Assembly (NCBI GenBank): GCA_009838845.1
Contig: VXRD01000007.1
Location: forward strand, 1 to 55,619
Direction of reading: 5' to 3'
Length of the DNA stretch: 55,619 bases
Source: Gemmatimonadota bacterium
GTDB taxonomy: Bacteria; Latescibacterota; UBA2968
Shown here: piece by piece, positions 36,536-45,058 of the stretch
Layout: each line of letters starts with the position of its first letter
Position numbering within the stretch: position 1 is the first letter of the stretch
The notes under the pieces: generated by a model
What the model saw: the letters and a program-made list of their open reading frames with translations, nothing else
Databases searched by the model: none
What the model was told of the DNA's origin: nothing
Made by a program: the position numbers and the translations under genes

Positions 36536-37648
36536 TCACGCCTCTATAACTGCTTTCATAACCGTCACTTTCTCCAGACGCCCAGGAACTGGATCAAACC
36601 CAACGCCGGGCGTCTCATCCAGTACTACATTGCAATTCTCATCCTGCTCAACCCACCGGTCTGTAATATCCTCAACATAGAACTTGCGGGAGGGAAAAAC
36701 ATCTGCCGGATAGTTAAATCCCGGCAACGTGCCCAACGCCGCACAAATCCCAGCGCCAACACTACTCTCCAGCATCCCGCCCACCCACGCATCTATACCC
36801 GCATCGCGCGCCATGTCGTGAATTTTCACAGCGTTTAACAAACCTCCCACGCGGCCTGGTTTCACATTGATCACGCGACAGGCGCCAATTTTCAAAGCGA
36901 GTTCAAAATCCCGCGGACGTTTTACTGACTCATCTAAACACACAGGCGTTTCAATTTGGCTTTGCAACTCCGCATGCTCGATCAGATCCAGATGATCCAA
37001 TGGCTGTTCAATCATCGCCAAATTAAACTGATCAAATGCCTTGAGCGTATCAAAATCCGTGTTCAAATCATATCCCGAGTTGCAATCCACATGAATCACG
37101 GGATCGGGAAAAGTCGAGCGTACGGCTTTGAGCACCTCGATATCCCACCCGTGTCGTACCTTCAATTTGATACGCGGATACCCTACATCCACAGCCCCCT
37201 GGATCAGCGATAAAAGTTCATCAATCGTATCCTGTACACCAAAATCAGCACCACATACCACTGTCGGATCGGTCGCTCCCAGCGACTGCCAGAGCGGTAT
37301 GCCCTTCAACTTGCTATCCAATGCCCACCACGCGGTCTCTACAGCCGCTTTGGCAAAGGGATTGCCTTTAAACACCGCAATCCGCGCCATCAGTTCCGCC
37401 GCCGTCTCTATCTGCTCTCCCACCAGATAGGGCAAAAAAAATTCCTGCGCCGTCTCATAAACAGATCGGGCAGATTCGGACGAATAGGTCGGCGCATAAA
37501 ACGGCGTAGCCTCACCCCAGGCAACGGTTCCTCCACTCGAGAGTTTAACCATCACCGAATGAATCGTCGCATCCTCGCCATAAGCCGTGCGCCACGGCGA
37601 AATCAGCGGCAACTCGACATATCGAATTTCCGCGGCATCTATTTTCAC
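36536..37648 (-). CDS. Enolase-superfamily enzyme of the OSBS/N-succinylamino acid racemase type
   Basis: From GTG 37648 the product is 370 residues; AGGA is 7 bases upstream, whereas TTG 37654 lies too close to it. KLKVRHGWD holds the acid/base Lys. DCNSGYD, IEQPL and LDESV hold the metal ligands, and NVKPGRVGG holds the second Lys. GGMLESSVGAG is the OSBS/NSAR barrel loop. The family makes o-succinylbenzoate for menaquinone or racemises N-succinylamino acids; sequence alone does not decide which. No other men gene is nearby, so I do not assign menC. Confidence 0.85.
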   Translation of the reverse strand: MKIDAAEIRYVELPLISPWRTAYGEDATIHSVMVKLSSGGTVAWGEATPFYAPTYSSESARSVYETAQEFFLPYLVGEQIETAAELMARIAVFKGNPFAKAAVETAWWALDSKLKGIPLWQSLGATDPTVVCGADFGVQDTIDELLSLIQGAVDVGYPRIKLKVRHGWDIEVLKAVRSTFPDPVIHVDCNSGYDLNTDFDTLKAFDQFNLAMIEQPLDHLDLIEHAELQSQIETPVCLDESVKRPRDFELALKIGACRVINVKPGRVGGLLNAVKIHDMARDAGIDAWVGGMLESSVGAGICAALGTLPGFNYPADVFPSRKFYVEDITDRWVEQDENCNVVLDETPGVGFDPVPGRLEKVTVMKAVIEA

Positions 37649-37746
37649 CTGCAAATCCTCTTAAGTGAAGCAATAACAGTCCATCTATACAATGTACCGC
37701 CCGTTGGGTAGCCGAGCAAGGTTTTCTTGATTAGTCACGACAATTC

Positions 37747-37775
37747 TTGACACGCGAGATCAAATCGGCTATTAT
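37747..37775 (+). promoter_or_regulatory. Sigma70-like promoter for the HigA/HipA-N pair
   Basis: A perfect TTGACA (37747-37752) and TATTAT (37770-37775) are spaced by 17 bases. The start would be near 37782, about 66 bases before the ATG. The region could also hold the HigA operator, but I see no clear palindrome. Confidence 0.68.
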
Positions 37776-37847
37776 TTTCGGCAATTCTGGAAAAATTCCT
37801 CTGTAAACACAAAGGAAAGCGGATACGAGATTGGAAGAGGTAAAAGC

Positions 37848-38243
37848 ATGACCATCAAACGCGCAGAACTGGACCGACGAGAGATCGATTTCTCGGATGT
37901 GGTCTCCGGACACCAGCTATCGCCTGTACATCCTGGTGAAATCCTGCGCGATGAGTTTCTTATTCCGATGAATCTCAGTGTGACTCGCCTTGCTCAAGGG
38001 ATCAAGGTTTCGGAGAAGGACTTAGACGCTATCGTGCATGGAATTAATGGAATTACAATCGATACCGCGCTACGCCTTGGTCACTACTTTGGCATGACCC
38101 CTGAGTTCTGGATGAATCTTCAAACCCACTACGATCTCGATGTCGCCGAGCACACAGTACGTCTCAAAATTGAGCGGGAGATAGAGCCGTATGCTGAGTT
38201 CGCACCATCTTCCGACTCAGCACGGCAAATGGACACAACATGA
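37848..38243 (+). CDS. HigA-family XRE antitoxin-like regulator
   Basis: The 131-residue protein has the characteristic HigA opening SPVHPGEILRDEFLIPMNLS near residue 25. A helix-turn-helix follows (VTRLAQGIKVSEKDLDAIVHG), then the family's ITIDTALRLGHYFGMTPEFW. Proteins of this type bind their own promoter and neutralise a toxin. The usual HigB (RelE-like) toxin gene is absent upstream, where only about 200 non-coding bases separate it from the enolase gene. The next gene overlaps by ATGA. AGAGG lies 6 bases before the ATG. Confidence 0.88.
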   Translation: MTIKRAELDRREIDFSDVVSGHQLSPVHPGEILRDEFLIPMNLSVTRLAQGIKVSEKDLDAIVHGINGITIDTALRLGHYFGMTPEFWMNLQTHYDLDVAEHTVRLKIEREIEPYAEFAPSSDSARQMDTT

Positions 38244-38647
38244 TCTCTATTTCGACCCTGAAGAAAATTTTATCCCGACAAGACGGCCGGGAGCAACTTC
38301 GAACTCCGAAACACGAGGAAGCCAACTTGCGTTTGCAATACCGCAAGCTGGATGTAGGATATCTGTCTCTCTATGACGGAAAGTGGCATTTCGAGTACAC
38401 CGATGATTTCCGGTGCCAGACGAATGTTTGCCCTCTCATTGACTTTCCCCATACAGACAAGCCCTACGAATCCGAAGTATTGTGGCCGTTCTTCGCTATT
38501 CGCATCCCCGGCCTGGGACAACCAGCTGTCCAGCGCGTGATCCGCGAGGAGAACCTCGATAAACATAACGAAGCCCAACTTCTCAAGCGTTTTGGCAAAA
38601 TGACAATCGCAAATCCGTTCATCCTGACCCCAATCTCTCAGGAGTGA
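38240..38647 (+). CDS. Stand-alone HipA N-terminal-domain protein (HipS-like)
   Basis: The 135-residue protein matches the N-terminal subdomain of HipA. VGYLSLYDGKWHFEYTDDF lies near residue 38. PLIDFPHTDK and PFFAIRIPGLGQPAVQRV follow, ending with LLKRFGKMTIANPFIL. No kinase domain follows, and a terminator lies 34 bases downstream. In HipBST systems a protein of this size (HipS) is separate and acts as the antitoxin; here the partner kinase (HipT) is missing from the window. Start ATG overlaps the HigA stop, so the pair is co-translated. Assignment to the domain is fairly clear; the function is not. Confidence 0.8.
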   Translation: MISISTLKKILSRQDGREQLRTPKHEEANLRLQYRKLDVGYLSLYDGKWHFEYTDDFRCQTNVCPLIDFPHTDKPYESEVLWPFFAIRIPGLGQPAVQRVIREENLDKHNEAQLLKRFGKMTIANPFILTPISQE

Positions 38648-38680
38648 AAATCACGCTGTTTTATCCGTCGCGTTTCACAA

Positions 38681-38720
38681 GCCGCCACTCGCGCTTCTGT
38701 GAGTGGCGGTATCTTTTTTT
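38681..38720 (+). terminator. Intrinsic terminator of the HigA/HipA-N unit
   Basis: A perfect 9-base-pair stem (CCGCCACTC and GAGTGGCGG) with a 10-base loop is followed by TATCTTTTTTT. It lies 34 bases after the HipA-N stop. The remaining gap to the minus-strand kinase gene (to 38847) shows nothing else. Confidence 0.88.
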
Positions 38721-38847
38721 ACCAACCAAATCGCATTGCCCCTGCATTTGATCTATCACCGTAACTGCACAAAACCTCTTTTTCTAAATTGGTGAGAAAA
38801 ATCCCATCCTCATTTATCTTCCCTACAAAGATGTAAAGAAGCAAGAG

Positions 38848-40725
38848 TTAAAAACGCAGGGCAACTCGAAAACCGTTGCTGAGGTCCCGGATAACGGTGT
38901 AAATCCCACTGCGATTCGCCGAACGCAAGACCCACGGTTCGTCGTACCACGAACCACCACGCAACACGCGCCTATCGCAACTACCAGACTCCCACGCAGA
39001 ACCGTCGGTAGGTGCGCCCACATAGCTATCATTCCAACAGTCTTCCACCCACTCCCACACATTGCCGTGCATATCGTGAATGCCCCAAGCATTGGCTCTG
39101 AAACTACCCACTAGTGCCGTCTTGTCAGCATCCCACCGACTGCCACAACCATCGCAATTGGCACGGTTGCGACCTATCTCGTTGCCCCAGCTATACCGTG
39201 TATCCGTACCTGATCGCGCCACATACTCCCATTCTGATTCACTCAGCAATCCATATTTATGGCCCGTCCTTGCAGACAACCAACGCACATAAGACTGCGC
39301 ATCTTTCCAACTCACATTGATCACCGGACGATTCCCACGGCCCCAACCCTCATCAGAAACATACCTATCGCAACCACCAGCATCTGCACATGCATCCCAC
39401 TCGGCAAACGTTACCTCATACACGCCCACTGCAAACCGATAATCTATACGCACAGCATGACGAGGACCCTCATCATCATGGCCTTTCTCCCCGCTGGGAG
39501 ACCCCATCGTGAACGAACCTGATGGGACCACCACCATCTCCGGACATTCATTACAGTCCCTGAATCTCCCGACTACCCTCTGTTCTTGACGACGCGCTGA
39601 CTCACGCGCCGCATCTACCCCTACTGCTTCCTGTGTCCGACGACGCTGATCGGGGAGATAATAATAATAGACGACGGCACAGGCCCACAGAGCAACCACG
39701 CAGGCAAACGCAACAAATAACTTTCCTTTGGACTTAGTGGAATGATGCACAGGTGGGGCATCATCTCTCTCTTGATCCTGCACTTCTGATCGGGTTGCGG
39801 TTTCAGACCTTGTGACTGACAGTTCCTCATCCACACTACCTGGTACCTCCCCCTCCAGCGCAACACGCCAAGCTGCCACACTTTGCGGGCGATCCCCTTC
39901 ATCCACTGCCAACGCCCAATCTATCGCCGATAAAAATCCAGCACTCGCTTGACCCGCACATCGCTCAACTACTGGGATCAGAGGATCATCACGCATCCGA
40001 TCTGTCGCATCATCCGGAACCTCACCCGTCAATGCGCGGTAGCATACGCCCCCCAACGTATAGATGTCTGTCCATGGGCCCTGATCACCCCGACTCGAAT
40101 ACTGCTCTATCGGCGCATATCCCGGCGTGATAATTGACGTAACTGAACGGCTCCTTGCACCTATCGCCTGACGCGCTGAACCAAAGTCCAACAACACAGG
40201 CGAATTGTCCTCGTCTCGGATGATGATATTGCCAGGCTTAATATCTCGATGCAAAAAATCAGCCCTGTGCACCACCTCCAGACCATCAAGGATCGGATAC
40301 AGTATGGATTTGAGCTCAGATTCTTTCAATGTCCCTTTGCGTTCCAAAAACGCCGATAAGGTCTCACCCTCAGCATATTCCATCACGATATACGCCGTAC
40401 CATGTGCCTCAAAGAAACGATACACCTTAATAATGTGGCGATGATCAAAGCGAGCTAAGGCACGCGCTTCATCCACGAAGCGATCTAATCCCCACTCAAA
40501 ATCACCTCGAAACTGGCTCGCTTGTGGCACAACGCTATTATCACCTGTACGTGTAGCAATATCAGACGGCAGGTATTCCTTGATAGCAACGGCTTTGTCC
40601 AAATTGTGGTCAAAGCCGAGATAGGTCATGCCGAATCCCCCAAAGCCGAGGACACGTACCAGTTCGTATTCCTGAAGTCGGTGCCCTTGTGGCAGGGCGT
40701 TAAGAGGTTGTTGTGCTTCGTTCAC
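38848..40725 (-). CDS. Membrane Ser/Thr protein kinase with C-terminal SUMF1/FGE-like domain
   Basis: The 625-residue protein starts with GTG (AAGGA upstream; GTGA overlap with the PP2C stop). Residues 20-280 are a Hanks-type kinase with VAIKEYLPS, HRDIKPGN, LLDFGSAR and SIITPGYAPIEQY, so it looks active. A helix at about 345-370 spans the membrane. Residues 390-625 resemble the SUMF1/FGE domain (VVPSGSFTMGS, GNVWEWVEDCW, GFRVALRF). The two catalytic Cys of formylglycine-generating enzyme are absent, since the region reads GGSWYDEPWVLRSANRS. It may sense or bind an outside ligand. Its kinase half shares a 248-base identical stretch with the second kinase. Confidence 0.92.
   Translation of the reverse strand: MNEAQQPLNALPQGHRLQEYELVRVLGFGGFGMTYLGFDHNLDKAVAIKEYLPSDIATRTGDNSVVPQASQFRGDFEWGLDRFVDEARALARFDHRHIIKVYRFFEAHGTAYIVMEYAEGETLSAFLERKGTLKESELKSILYPILDGLEVVHRADFLHRDIKPGNIIIRDEDNSPVLLDFGSARQAIGARSRSVTSIITPGYAPIEQYSSRGDQGPWTDIYTLGGVCYRALTGEVPDDATDRMRDDPLIPVVERCAGQASAGFLSAIDWALAVDEGDRPQSVAAWRVALEGEVPGSVDEELSVTRSETATRSEVQDQERDDAPPVHHSTKSKGKLFVAFACVVALWACAVVYYYYLPDQRRRTQEAVGVDAARESARRQEQRVVGRFRDCNECPEMVVVPSGSFTMGSPSGEKGHDDEGPRHAVRIDYRFAVGVYEVTFAEWDACADAGGCDRYVSDEGWGRGNRPVINVSWKDAQSYVRWLSARTGHKYGLLSESEWEYVARSGTDTRYSWGNEIGRNRANCDGCGSRWDADKTALVGSFRANAWGIHDMHGNVWEWVEDCWNDSYVGAPTDGSAWESGSCDRRVLRGGSWYDEPWVLRSANRSGIYTVIRDLSNGFRVALRF
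40268..40515. repeat. Copy A of a 248-bp identical segment in the two kinase genes
   Basis: This stretch matches 43757-44004 at every base, in the same orientation, by direct comparison. It codes the N-terminal part of the kinase domain up to about the catalytic loop. Outside it the two genes differ at many positions, so either a recent duplication with selection or gene conversion is likely. Confidence 0.9.
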
Positions 40726-41930
40726 CTCGTTCCTTTCGATTGGGTCGTAGTGTCGGGTGTTGTTGATCGCTGCGCTGGAATGTCTTCGGTTTCTTTCTTC
40801 GATGATTCCTCATTCACCTTGCCTGTGTCGAGTTGTGCTGGCGCATCCTTTGCAGGTGGCTCTGCCTGTGGAGATTTGCCCCCGGTCTGCACTTCTGGCA
40901 AATCAGAAGTAATCGTTTCCGTGCCAGTAGCTGGTGGAGAAACATCCTGTTTAGTAGGCTCTTCCTGCGGTGCCTCTGGAGGTTCAATCGCCGCCTCTTT
41001 ATCAGACATGTGCGACGTAAGCCAATAAACCACTCCAAGTGCTATCAAGACCCCGTATAACGATATCCAAAACAGGCTCTTCTTTCGTCCTTGTCGCTGA
41101 AGACCCTCGCGCTGTTTGGACTCCTCCTGAACAGCATCAAAGGGAAGCTCTTCCACCCCACAATCTGTCTCCGGAGCATAGAGCAACACCGTAGTATTGT
41201 CCTGATTGGGATGTCCGACTTCTTCCACAGCATGTATAAGTGCCTCAACGACTTCTGACAGAGTATCATCCTGCATGTCCTGTAAAATACCCGCAATCTC
41301 CTCATCCTCCAGTGTCATTAAACCATCACTCGCCAATAACAGGCGGTCGCTTTTCCGAATAGCAACAGGTTGCGAGGAGACATCAATCATGTGAATTTCA
41401 TCGCCCATAACCGCCGAGCGTAGAGCGTGGCGTTTGGGATCCGTCGCCGCTTCTTCCTCAGTCATACGCCCAACCGCCACCAGGTTCGCAAGCACTGGTG
41501 CCATCGAATGATCGGCATTGAGACGGTGTAACTTGCCATCGCGGAACAACCACAAAGGAGAATCGCCCACGCTGATCCAGTCGAGTCCGTGTTGTGAAAC
41601 AACGGCTGCGACCACAGTCGATCCCATGCCCTCCAATTCAGGGTTTTCTTTGATTGCTTCGGCGAGGGCATCATTGGCCGCATTGAGACAGACCCGGAGA
41701 CGATCTGGAATCGGCCCATCCGTGTCGTGATAGATCTCCACAAAGGTCTTGACCACCGTCCTGCTCGCCGTACCGCCGCTGACGTGCCCACCCATCCCAT
41801 CAGCTATCAACAAGACTTCGCTCCCATCAGCATCGGGATCACCCGGCTCAATCAGGCCGTAATCGTCCTCCTGATATTCCCGTCCACCGGGAATTTGCTG
41901 CGCGGCAAATCGTCCGTCTAAAAGATCCAT
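40722..41930 (-). CDS. PP2C-type Ser/Thr phosphatase with membrane anchor
   Basis: The 402-residue protein has a PP2C domain at about 1-250. Metal-binding acidic sites appear in QEDDYG and LLIADGMGGHVSGG, with GDSPLWLFRDG and HPNQDNTTVLL further on. A helix (KKSLFWISLYGVLIALGVVYWL) crosses the membrane near residue 290, followed by a Pro/Glu/Thr-rich tail of about 90 residues that would lie outside. It should reverse the phosphorylation made by the two kinases beside it. The gene sits between them, 4 bases overlapping the downstream kinase. Confidence 0.92.
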   Translation of the reverse strand: MDLLDGRFAAQQIPGGREYQEDDYGLIEPGDPDADGSEVLLIADGMGGHVSGGTASRTVVKTFVEIYHDTDGPIPDRLRVCLNAANDALAEAIKENPELEGMGSTVVAAVVSQHGLDWISVGDSPLWLFRDGKLHRLNADHSMAPVLANLVAVGRMTEEEAATDPKRHALRSAVMGDEIHMIDVSSQPVAIRKSDRLLLASDGLMTLEDEEIAGILQDMQDDTLSEVVEALIHAVEEVGHPNQDNTTVLLYAPETDCGVEELPFDAVQEESKQREGLQRQGRKKSLFWISLYGVLIALGVVYWLTSHMSDKEAAIEPPEAPQEEPTKQDVSPPATGTETITSDLPEVQTGGKSPQAEPPAKDAPAQLDTGKVNEESSKKETEDIPAQRSTTPDTTTQSKGTR

Positions 41931-42000
41931 ATACTTCCTCTTAATCGCGTGTTCTACCTGAGCACGATTATCAGTATTACTGTGTATGCACTCATGGCCT

Positions 42001-42189
42001 TCATCGGGCCGCGTTCAAAACTGACCACAGGTGGATCAACCAGCCCATCCAGATAAACCACAGGATAGCCGCCAGAACAAATTGGAAAAGGGCAATTAGC
42101 AAACGTCCCTGAAGCAACTGCCCCAAACTCGGAATAAAAAAACTACACAAAGCTGCAAGAACATTACCGCCCGAACCTTGTCCCGCCAT
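42001..42189 (-). CDS. Small two-helix membrane protein
   Basis: From the ATG at 42187-42189, with AAAGGAGG 8 bases upstream, the product is 62 residues. A longer frame to 42213 would include that site. LAALCSFFIPSLGQLLQG and ALFQFVLAAILWFIWMG are two hydrophobic segments. The pattern (short helix, FIPSLGQLxQG, helix, W-x-W) resembles small 'TM2/YqaE-like' proteins, but I cannot name a family. Its place between the kinase-ankyrin and PP2C genes suggests a part in the same membrane complex. Confidence 0.75.
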   Translation of the reverse strand: MAGQGSGGNVLAALCSFFIPSLGQLLQGRLLIALFQFVLAAILWFIWMGWLIHLWSVLNAAR

Positions 42190-42240
42190 ACTATTTCCTC
42201 CTTTTATCGACATTAATAAAACCGCGTTGCCCCAACACTG

Positions 42241-44214
42241 CTATTTTTCTCGCCCTCCATAACGACGCAACACCTCAGCGGCCTCACGAGCATTTTGCCC
42301 AATCGCAAGGCGTAGCGGCGTCACTCCATTAATCTTCGCGTTGACATCGGCTCCATGTTTGAGCAATACCTCTACCATCCTATGAGCGTTTTTCTGCGCC
42401 GCCCAGTGCAGCGGCGTTCTGCCAGTGTTGTCTTTTGCGTGGACATCGGCGCCTGACTTGAGCAATATTTCGGCTGTCGCAGAAGCATCTTGCAACGCCG
42501 CCGAGTGTAGTGGCGTCCTGCCTTCGTTGTTTTTGGCGTATATATTGGTGCTGGCCTTGAGCAATATTTCGGCTGTCGCAGAAGCATCTTTATACGCTGC
42601 CCAATGCAGCGGCGTATTGCCATCATTATCTTTTGCGTTTATATCGGCTCCTGACTTGAGCAGGAATATAGTCAGCATAGGTAAGTTCAGTTTCGCTGTA
42701 ATGTGCAGGTCCGTCTCACCCTTGTGTCTTCCCCTCGGCTGTGGCATGCGCCCTACCTTTGCGACAAATGCCTGACGCTGCTTTTCCAATAATGCCGCTT
42801 GCTCTTGACGTTGCTTCTCAGCCTGTTCGGCTACCAGTCTTGCTTGCTCTTGACGTTGCTTTTCCAATAATGCTGCTTGTTCCTGACGCCGCTTCTCAGC
42901 CTGTTCGGCTACCCATCTTGCTTGCTCTTGACGCTGCTTCTCAGCCTGTTCTTGACGCCACCTCTCCGCTTGGCGTGATGATGACAAACGACTTTCCAAT
43001 TCTGACAACATAGGCGCATCTGAATCAATCACACGTATCGAATCCACATAGATACCCGCTATAATGAAATCCTTATCCTTCAAAGCTTCCTTAAATTTCT
43101 CCTCATACCGTTCAATTTTGGCCTGAGATTTTTTGTTTTCCCACCACAAATACCCCCCTAAACTCACAAGCAATAGACACAAACCCAAAGCTCCCCACAG
43201 CACCTTGCCGTGGACCCTTGGTTGTCGCTCTGACTCGGATGCAACAACTTGAGACACAGCAGATGGTGTACTTGCCTCCTCAACAGGAGCAACAGAAATC
43301 GAACTGTCGTCGCCTGATGGAAAAGCAGTGACTGTCGTCCCTTCCAACTTTGCACGCCATTCAGTGATACTCTGCGGACGATCTCCCTCATCCACAGCCA
43401 ACGCCCAATCTATTGCAGACAGAAATTCTGCACTCACTTGACCTGCACATCGCTCAGACACTGGAATCAGAGGATCATCACGCATGCGATCCGTCGCATC
43501 ATACGGCACTTCACCAGTCAATGCTCGATAGCATACACCGCCCAATGCATAGATATCTGTCCAGGGGCCTTGATCTCCCCGACTCGAATACTGCTCTATC
43601 GGCGCGTAACCCGGCGTAATAATTGACGTAACTGAACGACTTCGAGCACCTATTGCCTGACGTGCTGAACCAAAGTCTAACAACACGGGCGAATCATCCT
43701 CATCACGAATGATGATGTTACCCGGCTTGATATCTCGATGCAAAAAATCTGCCCTATGCACCACCTCCAGACCATCAAGGATCGGATACAGTATGGATTT
43801 GAGCTCAGATTCTTTCAATGTCCCTTTGCGTTCCAAAAACGCCGATAAGGTCTCACCCTCAGCATATTCCATCACGATATACGCCGTACCATGTGCCTCA
43901 AAGAAACGATACACCTTAATAATGTGGCGATGATCAAAGCGAGCTAAGGCACGCGCTTCATCCACGAAGCGATCTAATCCCCACTCAAAATCACCTCGAA
44001 ACTGACTCGCTTGTGGGGCAACACTGTTATCGCTTGTACGGGTAGCAATATCGGATGGGAGGTATTCTTTGATAGCAACGGCTTTGTCCAGATTGTGGTC
44101 AAAGCCGAGATAGGTCATGCCGAATCCGCCAAAGCCGAGGACACGTACCAGTTCGTATTCCTGAAGCCGGTACCCCTGGGGTAAGGCGTTAAGGGGTTGT
44201 TGTGCATCGTTCAT
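42241..44214 (-). CDS. Ser/Thr protein kinase with membrane helix, coiled coil and ankyrin repeats
   Basis: The 657-residue protein has an N-terminal kinase (VAIKEYLPS, HRDIKPGNIII, LLDFGSARQ, TPGYAPIEQY) with nearly the same sequence as the neighbouring kinase. A membrane helix follows at about 345 (GKVLWGALGLCLLLVSLGGY). Residues 400-490 are a charged coiled coil of repeated AEKQRQEQARLVAEQ-type units. The last 170 residues carry four ankyrin repeats (DGNTPLHWAAYKD, EGRTPLHSAALQD, TGRTPLHWAAQKN). Ankyrin repeats bind proteins, so the tail probably recruits a target. The ATG has an Arg-rich gap region upstream rather than a strong site. Confidence 0.92.
   Translation of the reverse strand: MNDAQQPLNALPQGYRLQEYELVRVLGFGGFGMTYLGFDHNLDKAVAIKEYLPSDIATRTSDNSVAPQASQFRGDFEWGLDRFVDEARALARFDHRHIIKVYRFFEAHGTAYIVMEYAEGETLSAFLERKGTLKESELKSILYPILDGLEVVHRADFLHRDIKPGNIIIRDEDDSPVLLDFGSARQAIGARSRSVTSIITPGYAPIEQYSSRGDQGPWTDIYALGGVCYRALTGEVPYDATDRMRDDPLIPVSERCAGQVSAEFLSAIDWALAVDEGDRPQSITEWRAKLEGTTVTAFPSGDDSSISVAPVEEASTPSAVSQVVASESERQPRVHGKVLWGALGLCLLLVSLGGYLWWENKKSQAKIERYEEKFKEALKDKDFIIAGIYVDSIRVIDSDAPMLSELESRLSSSRQAERWRQEQAEKQRQEQARWVAEQAEKRRQEQAALLEKQRQEQARLVAEQAEKQRQEQAALLEKQRQAFVAKVGRMPQPRGRHKGETDLHITAKLNLPMLTIFLLKSGADINAKDNDGNTPLHWAAYKDASATAEILLKASTNIYAKNNEGRTPLHSAALQDASATAEILLKSGADVHAKDNTGRTPLHWAAQKNAHRMVEVLLKHGADVNAKINGVTPLRLAIGQNAREAAEVLRRYGGREK
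43757..44004. repeat. Copy B of a 248-bp identical segment in the two kinase genes
   Basis: Identical to 40268-40515 at all 248 positions. It lies at the same place in the kinase domain of the second gene. Confidence 0.9.
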
Positions 44215-44249
44215 AGCATTTCTCTTGATGATGTATTTTTTCCGTCAAA

Positions 44250-44394
44250 AAAATAACAATCAAAACCTTCTGGATTGCGGCTAAGATCATGCCGCAATGA
44301 CAATCAAAACTACTGGATTACTGGCGTTGTAGTGAGGATATCCCCTGCCTCCGGTAGGCGCGTGGTGACTCGACGCCCTGCCGCAATGACAATC
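44250..44394. repeat. Short intergenic repeats and hairpin
   Basis: TGCCGCAATGACAATC occurs twice in direct orientation, at 44290-44305 and 44379-44394. Next to the first copy, ATTGCGGC and GCCGCAAT form an 8-bp perfect stem around a 9-base loop. CTGGATT also recurs. No T-tract follows, so it is not a clear terminator. This fills most of the 181-base gap between the kinase-ankyrin gene and the FHA gene. Confidence 0.6.
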
Positions 44395-44395
44395 G

Positions 44396-45046
44396 CTATT
44401 CCTGACTCTCTTCTGTATCCTGCCAATCAAATGCATCGCCGCATAAGGGCATAAATCGCAGAACCGTATTGCCGATGCTAATATGGCTCAACGCGGGCAG
44501 TTCAACCGGGGTAAGCACGGGCTGATCATTGAGGTAGGTTAGATTAGTACCCCCACCGTGCTGCACATAAAACTTCCTGCCACGCGGATCATAGGTCACA
44601 GTAGCATGTCCGCCACGCGAAATTTGATCATCACCGAAATTGAGATTGACGCGGTCAGTTTCTCCGCGTCCAATCGAATTAGAACCATAACCCAATTGCA
44701 TGGCCCTTCCTTTTCCTGGTCCCTTGACAATAACCAACCATCCCACAACCGGATCATCCATACCGTTGGATTCCTCAGCGCGTTCTTCCAGACGCGCTTG
44801 ATCTTCCTGCCTGCGACGACCACCTACGATCCGGGTCTTTTCTTCAGGAATCGCTTGGGATTGAGAACCGCTCGCATCCATCTTTTGAGTAGGTGCATCC
44901 AAACGCCCAGAACCAGCGGCTTGATCACCGCCCGGTGGTGCTGGCGGCATCGGCCTTTGTGCCCTATCAGTCGGCTGGGTCGCATCTTCTCCTTTATTCG
45001 TTTTCTCTTCAATAATCTTACCATCGGGTCCGCGATAAACAGGCAT
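44396..45046 (-). CDS. FHA-domain protein with disordered N-terminus
   Basis: The 216-residue protein has an N-terminal Pro/Gln/Gly-rich linker of about 95 residues. A C-terminal FHA domain follows: LVIVKGPGKGRAMQL, NSIGRGETDRVNLNF, ISRGGHATV and FYVQHGGGTNLTYLN. Arg in SIGR and Ser-Arg in ISR keep the phosphothreonine-binding pattern. FHA domains bind phosphothreonine, so it is a natural reader of the kinases encoded in this cluster. It lies 12 bases after the MotA-like gene. Confidence 0.9.
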   Translation of the reverse strand: MPVYRGPDGKIIEEKTNKGEDATQPTDRAQRPMPPAPPGGDQAAGSGRLDAPTQKMDASGSQSQAIPEEKTRIVGGRRRQEDQARLEERAEESNGMDDPVVGWLVIVKGPGKGRAMQLGYGSNSIGRGETDRVNLNFGDDQISRGGHATVTYDPRGRKFYVQHGGGTNLTYLNDQPVLTPVELPALSHISIGNTVLRFMPLCGDAFDWQDTEESQE

Positions 45047-45058
45047 AACACTACCCTC

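Noticed and set aside
37655-37847. A HigB toxin gene upstream of the HigA-like gene
   Set aside because: All plus-strand frames in this gap are interrupted, and none shows RelE/HigB residues. A short minus-strand frame at 37731-37913 overlaps the promoter and looks random.
38848-39550. The SUMF1-like C-terminus as a target of a diversity-generating retroelement
   Set aside because: Such targets often carry this fold, but there is no reverse transcriptase gene and no template-repeat copy of the C-terminal codons in the window.
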